Assembly: GCA_023525975.1 (NCBI GenBank)
Contig: CM042020.1
Coordinates: forward strand, 113,135,207 to 113,199,206
DNA length: 64,000 bases
Direction of reading: 5' to 3'
DNA from: Smallanthus sonchifolius
Lineage: Eukaryota; Streptophyta; Magnoliopsida; Asterales; Asteraceae
Below the pieces are notes generated by a model. The model saw nothing but the letters and a program-made list of their open reading frames with translations, searched no databases and was not told where the DNA came from. Position numbers and translations under genes: made by a program. Below are positions 1 to 9,735 of this stretch, one piece after another; within the stretch, counting starts at the first letter, position 1; each line of letters starts with the position of its first letter.

Positions 1-188
1 GAACGAGAGGCTGGGCTATCACCGGGAAACCATGGAGCCTGCTGCCACTTGACAACAGTTGCGCCGCTACACGGGCCAAGACCCGCTAGCGTAACGCACT
101 CCGGACTAAAACCCGGTTTGACACGAGATCGAACCTGCATGGGCAGGTTGATCCTCCATCGCCTTAACCACTGAACCAAAGCCAGTGG
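1..188 (-). repeat. tRNA-derived SINE-like sequence (cut by window edge)
   Basis: Read on the minus strand, the head near 188 carries a Pol III A-box-like stretch (160-178) followed by a B-box-like stretch (122-135, GGTTCGATCTCGTG). This is the order and spacing of a tRNA-derived SINE promoter. The body continues to the window edge. It abuts the point (about 190) where similarity to the second ABCG upstream region starts, so it may mark an insertion or a duplication breakpoint. A tRNA gene is unlikely because no cloverleaf is evident. Confidence 0.5.
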
Positions 189-189
189 T

Positions 190-400
190 TATAGATGTGC
201 AGTTATACACCCAAAGAAAGTGTATTACACACCCAACTTTCTGAACCCTATTCATGGTAGCATTAAAACTTTGCCACATTGAGTGTTCCATCTCCCTCTT
301 ACCTAACACATTAATCATACCACGCACCCCCACCACCTCCCTAGCTATATATCCGTGCAACAAAAACAAGTTTTGACACAAGGTCATTATTCATTAAGTG
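190..400 (+). promoter_or_regulatory. 5' flank of ABCG copy 1 (promoter / 5' UTR)
   Basis: This stretch is clearly similar to 63562-63856, upstream of the second ABCG copy. Shared blocks include ATAGATGTGCAGTTATACAC, the CAACTTTCTGAACCCTATTC block and the CAACAAAAACAAGTTTTGAC block just before the start codon. A TATA-like TATATA lies near 345, about 55 bases before the ATG. The second copy has extra bases and a C-rich run that are absent here. The promoter role is inferred from position and conservation. Confidence 0.55.
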
Positions 401-646
401 ATGGAGATAGAAGTGGCAGTGGGATCAATGGATGGTGGCCGTCGCGGTGGTGGTGGCGGTGACGGCGGCAGCTTTGGTGCTTATTTGGTATGGAAGATTT
501 GACGGCGGTGCTTCCTAACAATAGCAATAATAAACCAACAAGAAGGATATTGAACGGGCTGACAGGGTTTGCTCAGCCATCAAGGATCATGGCTATCATG
601 GGTCCTTCTGGTTCAGGGAAATCCACACTTCTTGATTCTTTAGCAG
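401..646 (+). pseudogene. ABCG (white-brown complex) half-transporter, exon 1 only, frameshifted
   Basis: The start at 401 opens MEIEVAVGSMDGG and a Gly-rich stretch, reads to AYLVW, then hits TGA at 500-502. One G is missing from the TATGGGAAG run compared with copy 2 (63857 on). From 490 the next frame continues the ABCG start: EDLTAVLPN, KPTRRILNGLTG, RIMAIMGPSGSGKSTLLDSLAG. GPSGSGKST is the Walker A ATP-binding loop of the nucleotide-binding domain. The AG/GTATAT at 646/647 looks like an exon-1 splice donor. No second exon (Walker B, ABC signature) was recognised downstream, and transposons begin at 1488. ABCG half-transporters of the ABCG11/12/15 type are plasma-membrane exporters of cuticular lipids; that subgroup is inferred from the N-terminal sequence. 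Frameshift plus missing exons make a pseudogene likely, unless exons lie beyond the insertions. Confidence 0.8.
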
Positions 647-1487
647 GTATATATGAATATTATTTATTTGGTTAATAAACTTGGATACTTTAATGTACAT
701 ATGAATTATTAATATACTTATTAACATCAAATAAATTTATATCTCTAACGTACCCAAAAATGTTTTTTGTTGTTAATTTTTGTTTTCTTTTATTTATTAC
801 ATGAAGATTTTGTTTTCTTTTAAATATGAATGAATACTAATATTTCAAACTAATCACCAGTGTCTTTCTCCCAACGATATTAAGGTGTGTTAAATAATTT
901 AAATGATGTCCCTCCCAAGAGGTCGAGGGTTCTAGTCACGCGGTGGGCAGTGATGTAGAATTTAGGACTAGATTAGATTGCGGTTTAAAATTTTTTTCTT
1001 CAAAATAATCACTTATTAAACCTGTTTATTAAGGATAGGAAAATAAATAATTACTTGTAAGACTATTTTCATAAAAGAATGATTTCTATAGACACTAGTT
1101 ATAACATAAATTACACTATAAAAGTACCGTATAACATGAATAGTTTTTTTTTATTTTTATATATTTTTTTTAAATGTGACTTTCTTAAACCACTACTCCC
1201 TCGGAAAACAGCCCGGGTAATTCCTGTGAGTTATGCATGAAATAGTTATTTAATTATAATTTTAACAGTGTGCAGATCTTATCACCGTTGGCAGTTTCTC
1301 TGTTTTACCGCACATTACGCATTATACTCTCAGGTGAGTTTCGCGGCCCCACTTTTCAATTTGTACTATTTTACGGCAGAAAAGCTGTTTCACACTGCAC
1401 GTTGTTACTTGAGATTAGGGTTACCTGGGTTTACTTATGAATGTATTAAGTCCTCACTTTAACACAATCAATCATCTGCGGATGGTT
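647..1487. other. AT-rich non-coding stretch (former ABCG intron, unidentified repeats)
   Basis: It starts with the putative intron donor GTATAT. It contains a weak B-box-like GAGGGTTCTAGTC near 920 that could be a SINE remnant. No coding similarity was recognised. The small reading frames here have no recognisable motif. The sequence from about 1260 probably joins 8709 onward across the CACTA insertion. Confidence 0.5.
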
Positions 1488-1516
1488 CACTACTAGAAAA
1501 TAGGCCTTTAATGACA
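1488..1516. repeat. CACTA #1 terminal inverted repeat (3' end of element)
   Basis: It begins CACTACTAGAAAA and matches the complement of 8680-8708 at 27 of 29 positions by eye. Confidence 0.9.
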
Positions 1517-1529
1517 AGCAATGCATTTC

Positions 1530-1730
1530 ATTAAAGGGGGTAGATGACACGCGAAAGCGTGTCAAGGAAGGCCAGTCATAAAAGGTAGATGACACACATT
1601 TTGTGTGCCATCTGATTATGACACCCATTTTATGACACGCCTTTACGACACGCAATGGGTGTCAAGGAAGGCCATGTCATAAATAGAGGATGACACACAT
1701 TTTGCGTTTCATAAAATGCGTGTCATGGTT
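1530..1730. repeat. CACTA #1 subterminal TGACAC-motif array
   Basis: Repeated direct and inverted copies of TGACACGC, TGACACACATTTTG and related words. The array is mirrored at 8570-8695. In this superfamily such arrays bind the TnpA-type protein; here that role is inferred. Confidence 0.7.
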
Positions 1731-2072
1731 TTAGCTGTTTAAAAAAAATTATATAATAATTAATTTTCACATTAAATGACAATTAATGTCTTATAATACA
1801 AAATAAAATACATATATAGCAAAACAATCCATTTCATACAATATTTCATTAAATACTAATTGACATCTCAAAAGTGGTCAATATTTCATAAATGTCGATA
1901 CAAATTTCAACGAAAAATGAAGTTTGATACAAAAGTACACCATTCTTCACGAATTTCATCAAGATCATCATCCGTGTATTCATCTTTCTTTCCCCTAACC
2001 TGAGAAAAAAATTTATAAACAAGTTAAGTGGCCAAATTACAATTTGAAGGACTATATATATATATATACTAG

Positions 2073-2379
2073 GTTAAAATCCCGTGTATTACACGGGTTA
2101 AATAAATATAATATTATATATTAAGTAATAAAAAAATTATTTTTTAAAAACTCGTGTTTTACACGGGTGGAATAAACCCGTGAAATACAATACAATTTGT
2201 TAATACATACCCTCGTCAAAATATGTCATAAGATTTATTAATATAAAGATTATTCTTTTATTTAAAAATATATTATTATTATTGGATAGTGGTGTAATTA
2301 ATAAGAGAGAGAAGCGGGAAAAAAATGATGAGAATGAATGTGGAGGCGACACGTTGCATAGAAAACCTTTATTTATTAG

Positions 2380-2440
<61 letters not shown>
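2073..2440. repeat. Interspersed AT-rich repeat with CCCGTGTATTACACGGG palindrome and (AT)n tract
   Basis: It opens ACTAGGTTAAAATCCCGTG with a near-perfect palindrome around 2083-2099 and ends in a long (AT)n run (about 2385-2435). It looks like a small inserted repeat inside the CACTA. The family was not identified and there is no coding content. Confidence 0.35.
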
Positions 2441-2624
2441 GAAATGAAGGACAGTTACTGAGATTGTAAGCTAATTCATGTATGCTTAGCATAAATCCAG
2501 TCCCATATGTAGAGCAACACGAGAAGACAAAGGAACATCACAAGAACAATTTGGTTTACTCAAGTATGGAGTATTAATGATATGCATAAAAAGGAACATC
2601 ATAAATCCAGTCCCATCCCATATC

Positions 2625-2828
2625 CAGGGCCGTCTCCGAGAATTCGAATGTCCTACACGAGCAGTAAAAAAAGGCCCATAATGAAAATTACTTTTTTTAA
2701 AAAGACCCAATAATTTTTTTTTAAAGCCTCGAAAATTTTAAATATATATATAAATTTTTTTTTTGGGCCCCTCGAAATGTTGGGCCCCCTACGGTCGTGT
2801 TGCCCGCAGTGCCTTCCTGCCGCCCCTG
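2625..2828. mobile_element. Non-autonomous hAT-type element, 204 bp, 8-bp TSD
   Basis: The ends read CAGGGCCG (2625) and CGCCCCTG (2828), short inverted repeats of the CAGGG type usual for hAT elements. A perfect 8-base duplication CCCATATC flanks it (2617-2624 and 2829-2836). The interior is AT-rich with GGCCC words and no coding capacity. It is nested in CACTA #1. Confidence 0.8.
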
Positions 2829-2835
2829 CCCATAT

Positions 2836-3130
2836 CTAAATATAACAAATCCAGCCCCATATGTCTAAACAATCAAAAGAACAGTTCCTGAGATAAGGAA
2901 CATCACAAATCCAGCCCCATATGTCTAAATATAACAAATCCAACCCCATATGTCTAAACAATGAAAAGAACAGTTCGTGTGCAATTAGAAACATCACAAA
3001 TCCAGCCCCATATGTCTAAATATAACAAATCCACCCCAGATGTCCAGCCCCATATGTCTAAACAATCAAAAGAACAGTTCATGTGCAATTAGGAACATCA
3101 CAAATCCAGCCCTATGTCTAAATATAACTT
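2836..3130. repeat. Imperfect tandem repeats of a CAAATCCAGCCCCATATGTCTAAA unit
   Basis: The words AATCCAGCCCCATATGTC, AAACAATCAAAAGAACAGTTC and GGAACATCAC recur in order several times, with related sequence upstream at 2485-2615. Non-coding tandem duplication inside CACTA #1. Confidence 0.7.
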
Positions 3131-3459
3131 TGACCATATATATAGTCTACTCAAGTAGGGATTATTAGTGATATGCATAAAATTGGTATATATATATCTA
3201 TAACTGATGATGGAATGGCTGATGATTGAGTAAAAAACTCAGAGAAATTCTGAGTTTGATAGCATTGCATATGGCAAACTTGGGAATGGAGAAGTCAGCT
3301 ATCATAAGTTCCAAAATTGACCAAACAAATTCCACTCTACACTTCTTCACAAGTGCTGATGCAGAAGTCAACCATGTGAACAAGACTTGTGAATCATATG
3401 CTACCAATAACATAGGGACTTTTAGGGCTCCATGTGGTTTATTCACTAATAATGCTCCT

Positions 3460-3463
<4 letters not shown>

Positions 3464-3514
<51 letters not shown>
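3464..3514. repeat. (AT)n microsatellite
   Basis: Uninterrupted TA dinucleotides. The open reading frames on both strands here (Tyr-Ile runs) are by-products of the repeat. Confidence 0.9.
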
Positions 3515-3520
<6 letters not shown>

Positions 3521-3834
3521 CCTTAGCAAAAAATAATCTTTCCAATTGCAGAAAAGGCCGGGGCTAGCTCAACCTTTCTAGTGGCCCAAAGCAAAGTCTA
3601 AAAATTGGGCCCTTTTCAAAACAGTAGCATAACTAAACCTAAAACTGAAACAAGCATGACTATAATATACGTTATTTATTACTAAAAGACCACTAAACAT
3701 TCCATCACTTAATTCAGTAACTAACATGAAAGTGAATAGATTTAAAGTAAGGAATGGAGGGCAATTGTACTAGTTTCAAGGGTGTAAACAGGAAGTTCTA
3801 GAAAAAAGTAGAGAACACAAAGAAGTGAAGACAC

Positions 3835-4378
3835 AAGGATGCTATAGTTACATTGTTATTGACTAGTATTTCAACTCCTTCATCAACTTTCTGTTTCATG
3901 AACTTTAACATATAATAGCCACATTCAGTACTTCCCGGCTGACATGGACACTACACAATTACATAATAAATGATCATCATAACATTAATCCAGATAATGA
4001 AGTTAAAACAGCTATTTCAATAAGGAATTAAGTGCTCACCTTAGCGTTGACCCAATTGAGTTTAACCCTATCCACTTTGTGCAGCGTGCAAGACAATTTC
4101 CCTACAAGGATGCTATAGTTACATTGTTATTGACTAGTATTTCAACTCCTTCATCAACTTTCTGTTTCATGAACTTTAACATATAATAGCCACATTCAGT
4201 ACTTCTCGGCTGACATGGACACTACACAATTACATAATAAATGATCATCATAACATTAATCCAGATAATGAAGTTAAAACAGCTATTTCAATAAGGAATT
4301 AAGTGCTCACCTTAACGTTGACCCAATTGAGTTTAACCCTATCCACTTTGTGCAACGTGCAAGACAATTTCCCTACAA
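3835..4378. repeat. 271-bp tandem duplication
   Basis: The segment from AAGGATGCTATAG (3835) to CCCTACAA (4107) is repeated almost unchanged at 4106-4378. Few differences are visible (for example CCCGGC versus CTCGGC), so the duplication is recent relative to the host CACTA. Confidence 0.9.
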
Positions 4379-4431
4379 AAAAATTAAGAAATATATCAAA
4401 GAATATAATATAATGTTTCGATAATTTGTAT

Positions 4432-5293
4432 TAGGGATGTGCATGGGTTGGTTCGGGTCGGTTTTAGACCGAAACCGAATACTTCGGTTAATGGTATTTG
4501 AAAACTGATCGGTTTCGGTTAATCAGTTATTAGTGCTAGTTCGGTTCGGTTATAGTTCGGTTAACCAATTGACCAAAATTTTCAGCTTAGGACTAAAAAG
4601 TTAAACTGTTTTTTATTAACCAAATGAAAATAATTGCAGTAATTTGGGCTCTTTTTATATAAGAAAAACCCATTATTTTGAGAATACATATGAACTTTTG
4701 TTTCCCTCAGCTTTTCCTTTTATAATACCATGGCTCATACAAAACCTTTATCAACTTCCGATGTGGAATACTTAGTTCCAGTGGTTTATCATCATGCTTT
4801 TTTTTGCTGCTGCAATTTTAGGTAAGTTATGGTTTCAAAAGCCTTTCTCATTTTATTATTAAAACATTTTAATGCTATTTTGATTTATTCCTTCTAATCT
4901 AGTTTATGAGAGTTTATTCCCTGCTCGTCAGTTTAGTGGAATAAGCTTTGATATGAAGAATATGCAACATTACAGTCTCAACGACTAAACATTGCATCTA
5001 AATTAGCCTTGTTGTTGCTAATGATCACAATTCAAGTTCAACAAGAATGTAGCATTAGTTATAACTCCAAAGACCAGGACATATAAATCTAAAAAGTTAT
5101 ATTTTATTGCATTATGAATAATTCTATCGGTTCGGTTTGGTTAATTCGGTTATGTCATACATCAAAACCGAAACCGAACCATAATTTTGGTTAATCGGTT
5201 ATGGATTAACCGAACCATCGGTTAATTGCTCGGTTCGGTTAAATCAATTAATTTGGTTACGGTTCGGTTAATTCGGTTATTTGCTCACCCCTA
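4432..5293. mobile_element. Non-autonomous hAT-like element, 862 bp, TSD ATTTGTAT
   Basis: The ends are TAGGGATGTGC (4432) and GCTCACCCCTA (5293). A perfect 8-base duplication ATTTGTAT lies at 4424-4431 and 5294-5301. Both end regions are built of degenerate direct and inverted CGGTTCGGTTAA words, making long imperfect inverted repeats. The middle (4600-5100) is AT-rich with no coding region seen. It is nested in CACTA #1. Confidence 0.82.
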
Positions 5294-5504
5294 ATTTGTA
5301 TTACTTACGCATTAATAGTTTGCCTCAACTGCAAATTGACAGTGCTAGCCCTAATGGAATCAAGATAATAGCAAGTAGTTGTTTTCATGTGTAGTACGGC
5401 CAACACCCGATGTCTTCTACAAAAACCAAATTAAGTCAAACAACTTAGTTACTAAGGTGGTGGAATTTGATAATCAGTTAAGGCTAATAAAACTTGGAAG
5501 TTGA

Positions 5505-6330
5505 TTAATTGGGATGGTTTTGATAATCAAAACCGGGATTGTAGGGAATCAAGATGATGTCATTGTCCTTTCTTTTAGACAACCGATCTGCAATGCTTCT
5601 ACTTGAATCGTCGATATTTTTGGATTTCGCTTTACATTCACGTGGCGGAGATGTAGTCGGGCTCACAAAACAAAATCCATGATCTTTTTTTGACCCATTC
5701 TTGATTTGCTCAAATAAGTACCTATTAACACACAAAAACTAAGCTGATTAATTAAATTGTGTTTTACGAATAGTTATTTAAATTAAATTTAAGCACTTAC
5801 ATCATATAAGAAGTAATGACAGCACCGGTAAGCTCTTTCAATGTAAAAACTGCTTGAAAATCCTCCCAAGTTAAGTACGTGTAACTCTCATACCCAAATA
5901 GGCCGTCCTCACACTACACTTTTATAGAATCAACCTTTAAAACTTGTCCATCAACCATCATTGTAGTCATTTTCAAAACAACACTTTTTTTCAATTCTTA
6001 TCCGTGTCTTCCTCCGTGCTCTGGTCAATCCTTTTTTGCATCTCTTTTTCATTCTCGTTTTCTTTTCCTTTCTCTTTTTTGTTTTCCATTATATCGCCGT
6101 CCTTCTTTGCGTTCTCTTCTCCAATCTTGTTTTCTTTTCCTTTCTCTTTTTTGTTTTCCATTACCTCGTCATCCTTCTTTGCATTCTTTTTTCCATTCTC
6201 CTTTTCTGATTCTCTTGGTTGTTTTTTTCATTTCCATTCTCTTTTTCATTTTACTCATCAAGTTCTCTTAGCCGTTTTTTTTCTATTTGGTATCGCAACC
6301 CCTTTTTCCTACAAAAGTAAACTCATTTAG
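5505..6330 (-). pseudogene. CACTA-encoded Ulp1-like (C48) protease, N-terminal remnant
   Basis: Minus strand. The T/C-rich block 5944-6330 reads as a Lys/Glu/Asn-rich region with repeats such as KKDDEVMENKKEKGKENK, a typical charged leader. About 5800-5910 encodes DGLFGYESYTYLTWEDFQ and LKELTGAVITSYM. After a likely intron (about 5725-5805, donor GTAAGT) comes YLFEQIKNGSKKDHGF and then DIILIPYNPGF. This matches the region just before the catalytic His of Ulp1-like proteases in plant CACTA elements (family knowledge). The conserved HW after PYNPGF is replaced by unrelated sequence and the frame ends at 5505, so the catalytic half is missing. Confidence 0.65.
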
Positions 6331-6377
6331 CAACGGACTAAAGGTTTTATGCATTATGTGTAATTTATATATTGTGT

Positions 6378-7100
6378 TTACCAAGTCAGAGCATCAACAC
6401 GTTCATGAGGATTGCCAATTGATTTCATGTTTTTTAAGTAGTCCGAGGAAAATTCTAAGGCTTCCTTAGCCACATAACATTCTACAGTGCAACCCTCGGG
6501 TCGATGATGATTTCGTACATACCCTTTGAGTGTTTTCATGTATCTCTCAAATGGATACATCCACCTAAAATGAACCGGGTCACATAACCTCACCTCTCTA
6601 ACTAAATGCACCATCAAGTGAATCATGACATCGAAAAACGAAGGAGGAAAATACTTCTCTAACAAACACAAAGTTAATACGATGTCACCTTGCAACTTGC
6701 CTAGCTTACTAACATCAACAACTTTACTACATAACTCGTTGAAAAAATGACACAAACTTATGATTGTTTTCCTCACTTTCACGTGTAACACCCCCTTGAT
6801 TGCAAAAGGAAGTAGTTGTTGCATCAATACATGACAATCATTAGACTTTAAACCATTCATCTTTGAAACATCATTGGACACGAGATTCTTGAAATTGGAG
6901 CAATACCCATCAGGCACTTTTATGTTAGACAAGGTATCATAAAATAGATGTTTCTCCGAGGTATTCGATGTGTAGCATACATACGGAAGCCAAAGACGAT
7001 TCCTTTTTGCTTGAGTTTGTAATTCAGGCTTAATGCCCAGCTCCTCAAGATCTTGTCGTGCTTTTAACCCATCCTTCGTCTTGTGAGACAAATTCAACAA
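6378..7100 (-). pseudogene. CACTA TnpD-type transposase, C-terminal DUF4218 region
   Basis: 240 residues. Hallmarks include CHVLMQQLLPFAIKGVL, CHFFNELCSKVVD, YFPPSFFDVMIHLMVHLV and RWMYPFERYMKTLKGYVRNH, all characteristic of the DUF4218 domain downstream of the DDE core in plant CACTA transposases. It starts NLSHKTKDGLKARQDLEELGI, which in full proteins follows the DDE domain. It lies in a shifted frame directly after the N-terminal remnant (7094-7400), so the catalytic Transposase_21 core (several hundred residues) has been deleted. It cannot transpose on its own. Confidence 0.85.
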
Positions 7101-7400
7101 TGTCCCATAAAATCGTAAAGTGGCTTATCACATTCTTCAACAAGTGATTTCAATGAATCAGGTTTTTTCTCTACATATGAGAAGGCATCATGTAGCATTT
7201 CCTTTGTATAATCAAAGTCGGGAGGTCTAGATTTATTAGGGCATCTAGAATAAAGCTTGGGAAGTTTTTCTCCATGGAAAGACCAAACCTTGTAATTTTC
7301 ATCGAAACCATGGGCAAACAGATGATAACGCACATTGCCAATTGAGTGGTGACACAAATTGACACAATTTACGCAAGGACATGGAGTAACTTCTAGTTTT
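7094..7400 (-). pseudogene. CACTA transposase N-terminal (Transpos_assoc) remnant
   Basis: Minus strand. CPCVNCVN (about 7365-7388) followed by LCHHSIGNVRYHLFAHGFDE and YKVWSFHGE matches the Cys/His-rich Transpos_assoc domain at the start of TnpD-like transposases. The frame continues into an acidic linker, ends at 7094 and overlaps the DUF4218 fragment by seven bases in another frame. Together the pieces represent the two ends of one internally deleted transposase gene. Confidence 0.75.
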
Positions 7401-7414
7401 TTATTATTACTTTG

Positions 7415-7731
7415 CAGTGTTGTAAAAATCGCTAGGCGCTAGTCGGGCGGTGGGGTAGGGCCTAAGCGTGATTAATCGGATTGGAATTTTTATATGTAAT
7501 TTTCAATTTTTTTATATATATACACACATTTTTATATGTAATTTTTATAAAAATGTTCATTTTTAAACCACACCAAAGGTTTCGCTGGAATTTGGCCGGA
7601 AAATTCAGGTTTTTGCCGGAATCTGGCCGCCTAGGCCCGCCTAGCGACTAATTGACCGACTAGGCCAAAATTAGGCCTTAACGAGCCGCCTAGCGATTTT
7701 TAGACGCCTAGGCGCGATTTTTACAACCCTG
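7415..7731. mobile_element. Short terminal-inverted-repeat element with GCCTAGGCG words (MITE-like)
   Basis: The ends are inverted copies of GTTGTAAAAATCGC (near 7418 and 7714-7726) followed by CTAGGCG-rich subterminal words on both sides. It is about 317 bp and non-coding. No convincing TSD was found (GCA at both sides is the only candidate), so the boundaries and superfamily are uncertain. Confidence 0.55.
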
Positions 7732-7739
7732 GCACAGAC

Positions 7740-8195
7740 ACACTGCTGCTTCAATTATGGGCCTCAAGATGAGTAGAATTTTAAAGTGGCTTTTGATATC
7801 AAATTATTACTCTTTTCCTACCAAAAAAAAAGAAAAGTATATTATGTTTTGTATACCATTCGGTTTAGTTTGTTATTCTACACTTATAGTGGTTTTAATT
7901 CAAGGCCTGCTAGACCCTTAACCAATGAGCAACATTCACCATCTGGTTGAGCCCCAATGACCTCAAGAACCAGAAATAAACCAAACCCCATATCACACCA
8001 GAAATAAACCCTAACACACCGAGTGAGCTCAAAATCAATTAATCGCAAAAGCATAAACCTAAGTCAAAGTAAACAACAGAGAATACCTGAATGTGAGCGG
8101 AGGAGTGTTTGAATCACCGTCGGTTTCCTTCAAATCCCTAACAACTGTCGCGTGGCTTGCCCTCAGGTGGAGTTGGATGCTTGGTCGACCCTCCC
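7740..8195. other. Non-coding 5' region of CACTA #1
   Basis: No coding sequence was recognised. It lies upstream of the minus-strand transposase remnant, so it is likely 5' untranslated or promoter sequence of the original element. Confidence 0.4.
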
Positions 8196-8197
8196 TA

Positions 8198-8500
8198 TGG
8201 TGTTATGCTCGAAAATCACATCCTTTTGCTCGGAAATCGCCTTTGGTGTTAGGGTTTTCATAGGATATCGCCGCTTTTGAGTTCGTTGATGTGGTATGGT
8301 GTTAGGTTTTCAGAAAGAAGCCCGAAAACTGAAGGTATATGAGCTCCTTTTGCCCTCTGGTGTTATGCTCGCTCGAAAATCGCCTCTGGTGTTAGGGTTT
8401 TCAGAGGATAAAGCCGCTTTTGATTTCTGCCTAGCTCTGGTACGGTGTTAGTTTTCAGAAAGAAGCGCGCAAAAAGGTATATGAGCGGGATATGTAAAAT
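8198..8500. repeat. 160-bp imperfect tandem duplication
   Basis: TGGTGTTATGCTCG, GGTGTTAGGGTTTTCA, GCCGCTTTTGA and TTTTCAGAAAGAAG recur in the same order 160 bases apart (8198 and 8358). It sits just inside the subterminal array of the CACTA 5' end. Confidence 0.7.
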
Positions 8501-8679
8501 TAGAAGATGACAGTTTTCGGATGACACACGTATTGAAAATGTGTACTTCATGTTTTTTTAATATAACATTAAAAGGTGACATACGTTTTTGCGTGTCATA
8601 ACTCGTGTGTCATTAAAGCCCATTTTTTCTAGGATGACACTAAAACGATGACACACACTATTGCACGTCATAGTTTACG

Positions 8680-8708
8680 TGTCATTAAAGGTCTTTTTTC
8701 TAGTAGTG
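8680..8708. repeat. CACTA #1 terminal inverted repeat (5' end of element)
   Basis: It ends in TTTTTTCTAGTAGTG, the complement of the 1488 end. TSD GTT follows at 8709-8711. Confidence 0.9.
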
Positions 8709-8897
8709 GTTACTCTTACATTTTGAAATTTATTTACTTACTTTTTATCGAGTCGCAAAACCTGTGTGCTCACCAACTATTTTTATAGTTGACCGTTTTC
8801 GAAACATGCTTTTCTGGTAAACAGAAATGAAGCAAATGACTAGTTTGGGGAATTGCTTTTGGGGACTTTCTTTTGGATTATGACTTGTGTTTTGGGT
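8709..8897 (+). repeat. Fragment of a plus-oriented gypsy LTR
   Basis: The words AAAACCTGTGTGCTCACCAAC and ATAGTTGACC resemble the U5-proximal part of the gypsy LTRs elsewhere in the window, for example 50028-50060 and, on the other strand, 10160-10195. CACTA #1 appears to have inserted into it. The ends were not found. Confidence 0.35.
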
Positions 8898-9735
8898 AAA
8901 AATTATAAAAACTAATTTTGTAACCAAACTTAGTATGTGAGATAGTGTGCTTGATCAAAATGTGAAACAATGAATGTAAATGTAAAGTTTGACACGATGA
9001 TGTACGAGGAAAACCCTTAATCCCTAAGGATTGTCGGCATAAAACCTCGGGAAGTGACTGAAAGTCACTTGCCTCCTAGTCTTTTATTAAAACCTTAAAA
9101 ATGAGTACAAAGAGAGTAGTAATCAATCGAAATCTAGGTCTTACAAAGTTGCTTGCGAGTGTTGTGTATTGCAAAGTGTGTGTAGATGTGTTTTCTATTC
9201 GATCTAACTGCTGATTAAATACGAAAAAGAGTATAACTAACTATCTGAGAATCCCGGCTAGATTAAGTCTTCAAATATGATCGTTATGAGTCTCTTCACG
9301 CATATTCCACACGTGGTCCACGTTGTATTGAGCGAATCTTCAGGAGAGACTAAGTCTATACGCGTTATATGCGAATATAAATCACGATAGAAGGAGGATA
9401 CAATGGTTAGTATTATAAGTGTTAAAGATACAGAAACCTGTCAGGATACTAAAGAATGTCAAAGGCCCACGGTCCTCAATCATAAAAATCTAACAGTTGT
9501 CCCCAAATTTAATAGCTGTCAATATTATCGACATCTGTAAAAAAATTCAAAATTCAGACGGTAAATTGATAAGGTTGCGATAGGACTTTTCTCGAGTTCC
9601 AATGCGGAATAGCCGTTATCTCTAGTAGGCTATAATTACCTTCTTTCTCTCTCATTATAATTCACCATCTTCTTCACTTTGAACTTGAAGAAAAGGTAAA
9701 AAAAACTTTATGTTGATCTTGCTTTTCTTTTGCAA
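8898..9735 (-). repeat. Probable 3' LTR of the Tat element (or LTR of a sister Tat family)
   Basis: Positions 8898-9180 are recognisably similar to 22476-22780, next to the Tat gag. Shared blocks include TACGAGGAAA, GGCATAAAACCTCGGGA, GTACAA and GCGAGTGTTGTGT. Similarity then fades, so the two are either a very old LTR pair or LTRs of related families. The segment ends just before the antisense gene at 9754, where a 3' LTR is expected in Tat elements with an antisense gene. Exact termini and a TSD were not established. Confidence 0.45.

Larger units (their letters stand above)
1488..8708 (-). mobile_element. CACTA (En/Spm) DNA transposon, decayed, TSD GTT
   Basis: The ends are CACTACTAGAAAA at 1488 and its complement ending TAGTAGTG at 8708. 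The terminal inverted repeats cover about 29 bases (1488-1516 and 8680-8708) with two mismatches. A perfect 3-base duplication GTT flanks it (1485-1487, 8709-8711), as expected for CACTA. Just inside both ends lie many short TGACAC-type repeats (1540-1700 and 8570-8695), typical of subterminal TnpA-binding arrays. Coding remnants (Transpos_assoc, DUF4218, Ulp1-like protease) are all on the minus strand, so the 5' end is at 8708. The DDE transposase core is missing, so it is non-autonomous. Nested hAT elements and tandem duplications have enlarged the non-coding half. Confidence 0.93.

Noticed and set aside
160..178. Possible tRNA genes at A/B-box pairs (also 34117-34172 and 50794-50851)
   Set aside because: No complete cloverleaf with plausible anticodon arm; SINE-like bodies or LTR context fit better.
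3198..3545. Open frames on both strands with Tyr-Ile runs
   Set aside because: Produced by the (AT)n microsatellite; no protein-like composition outside it.
5944..6330. Plus-strand 128-residue Phe/Ser-rich frame
   Set aside because: It is the complement of the Lys/Glu-rich protease leader on the minus strand, which has family support.
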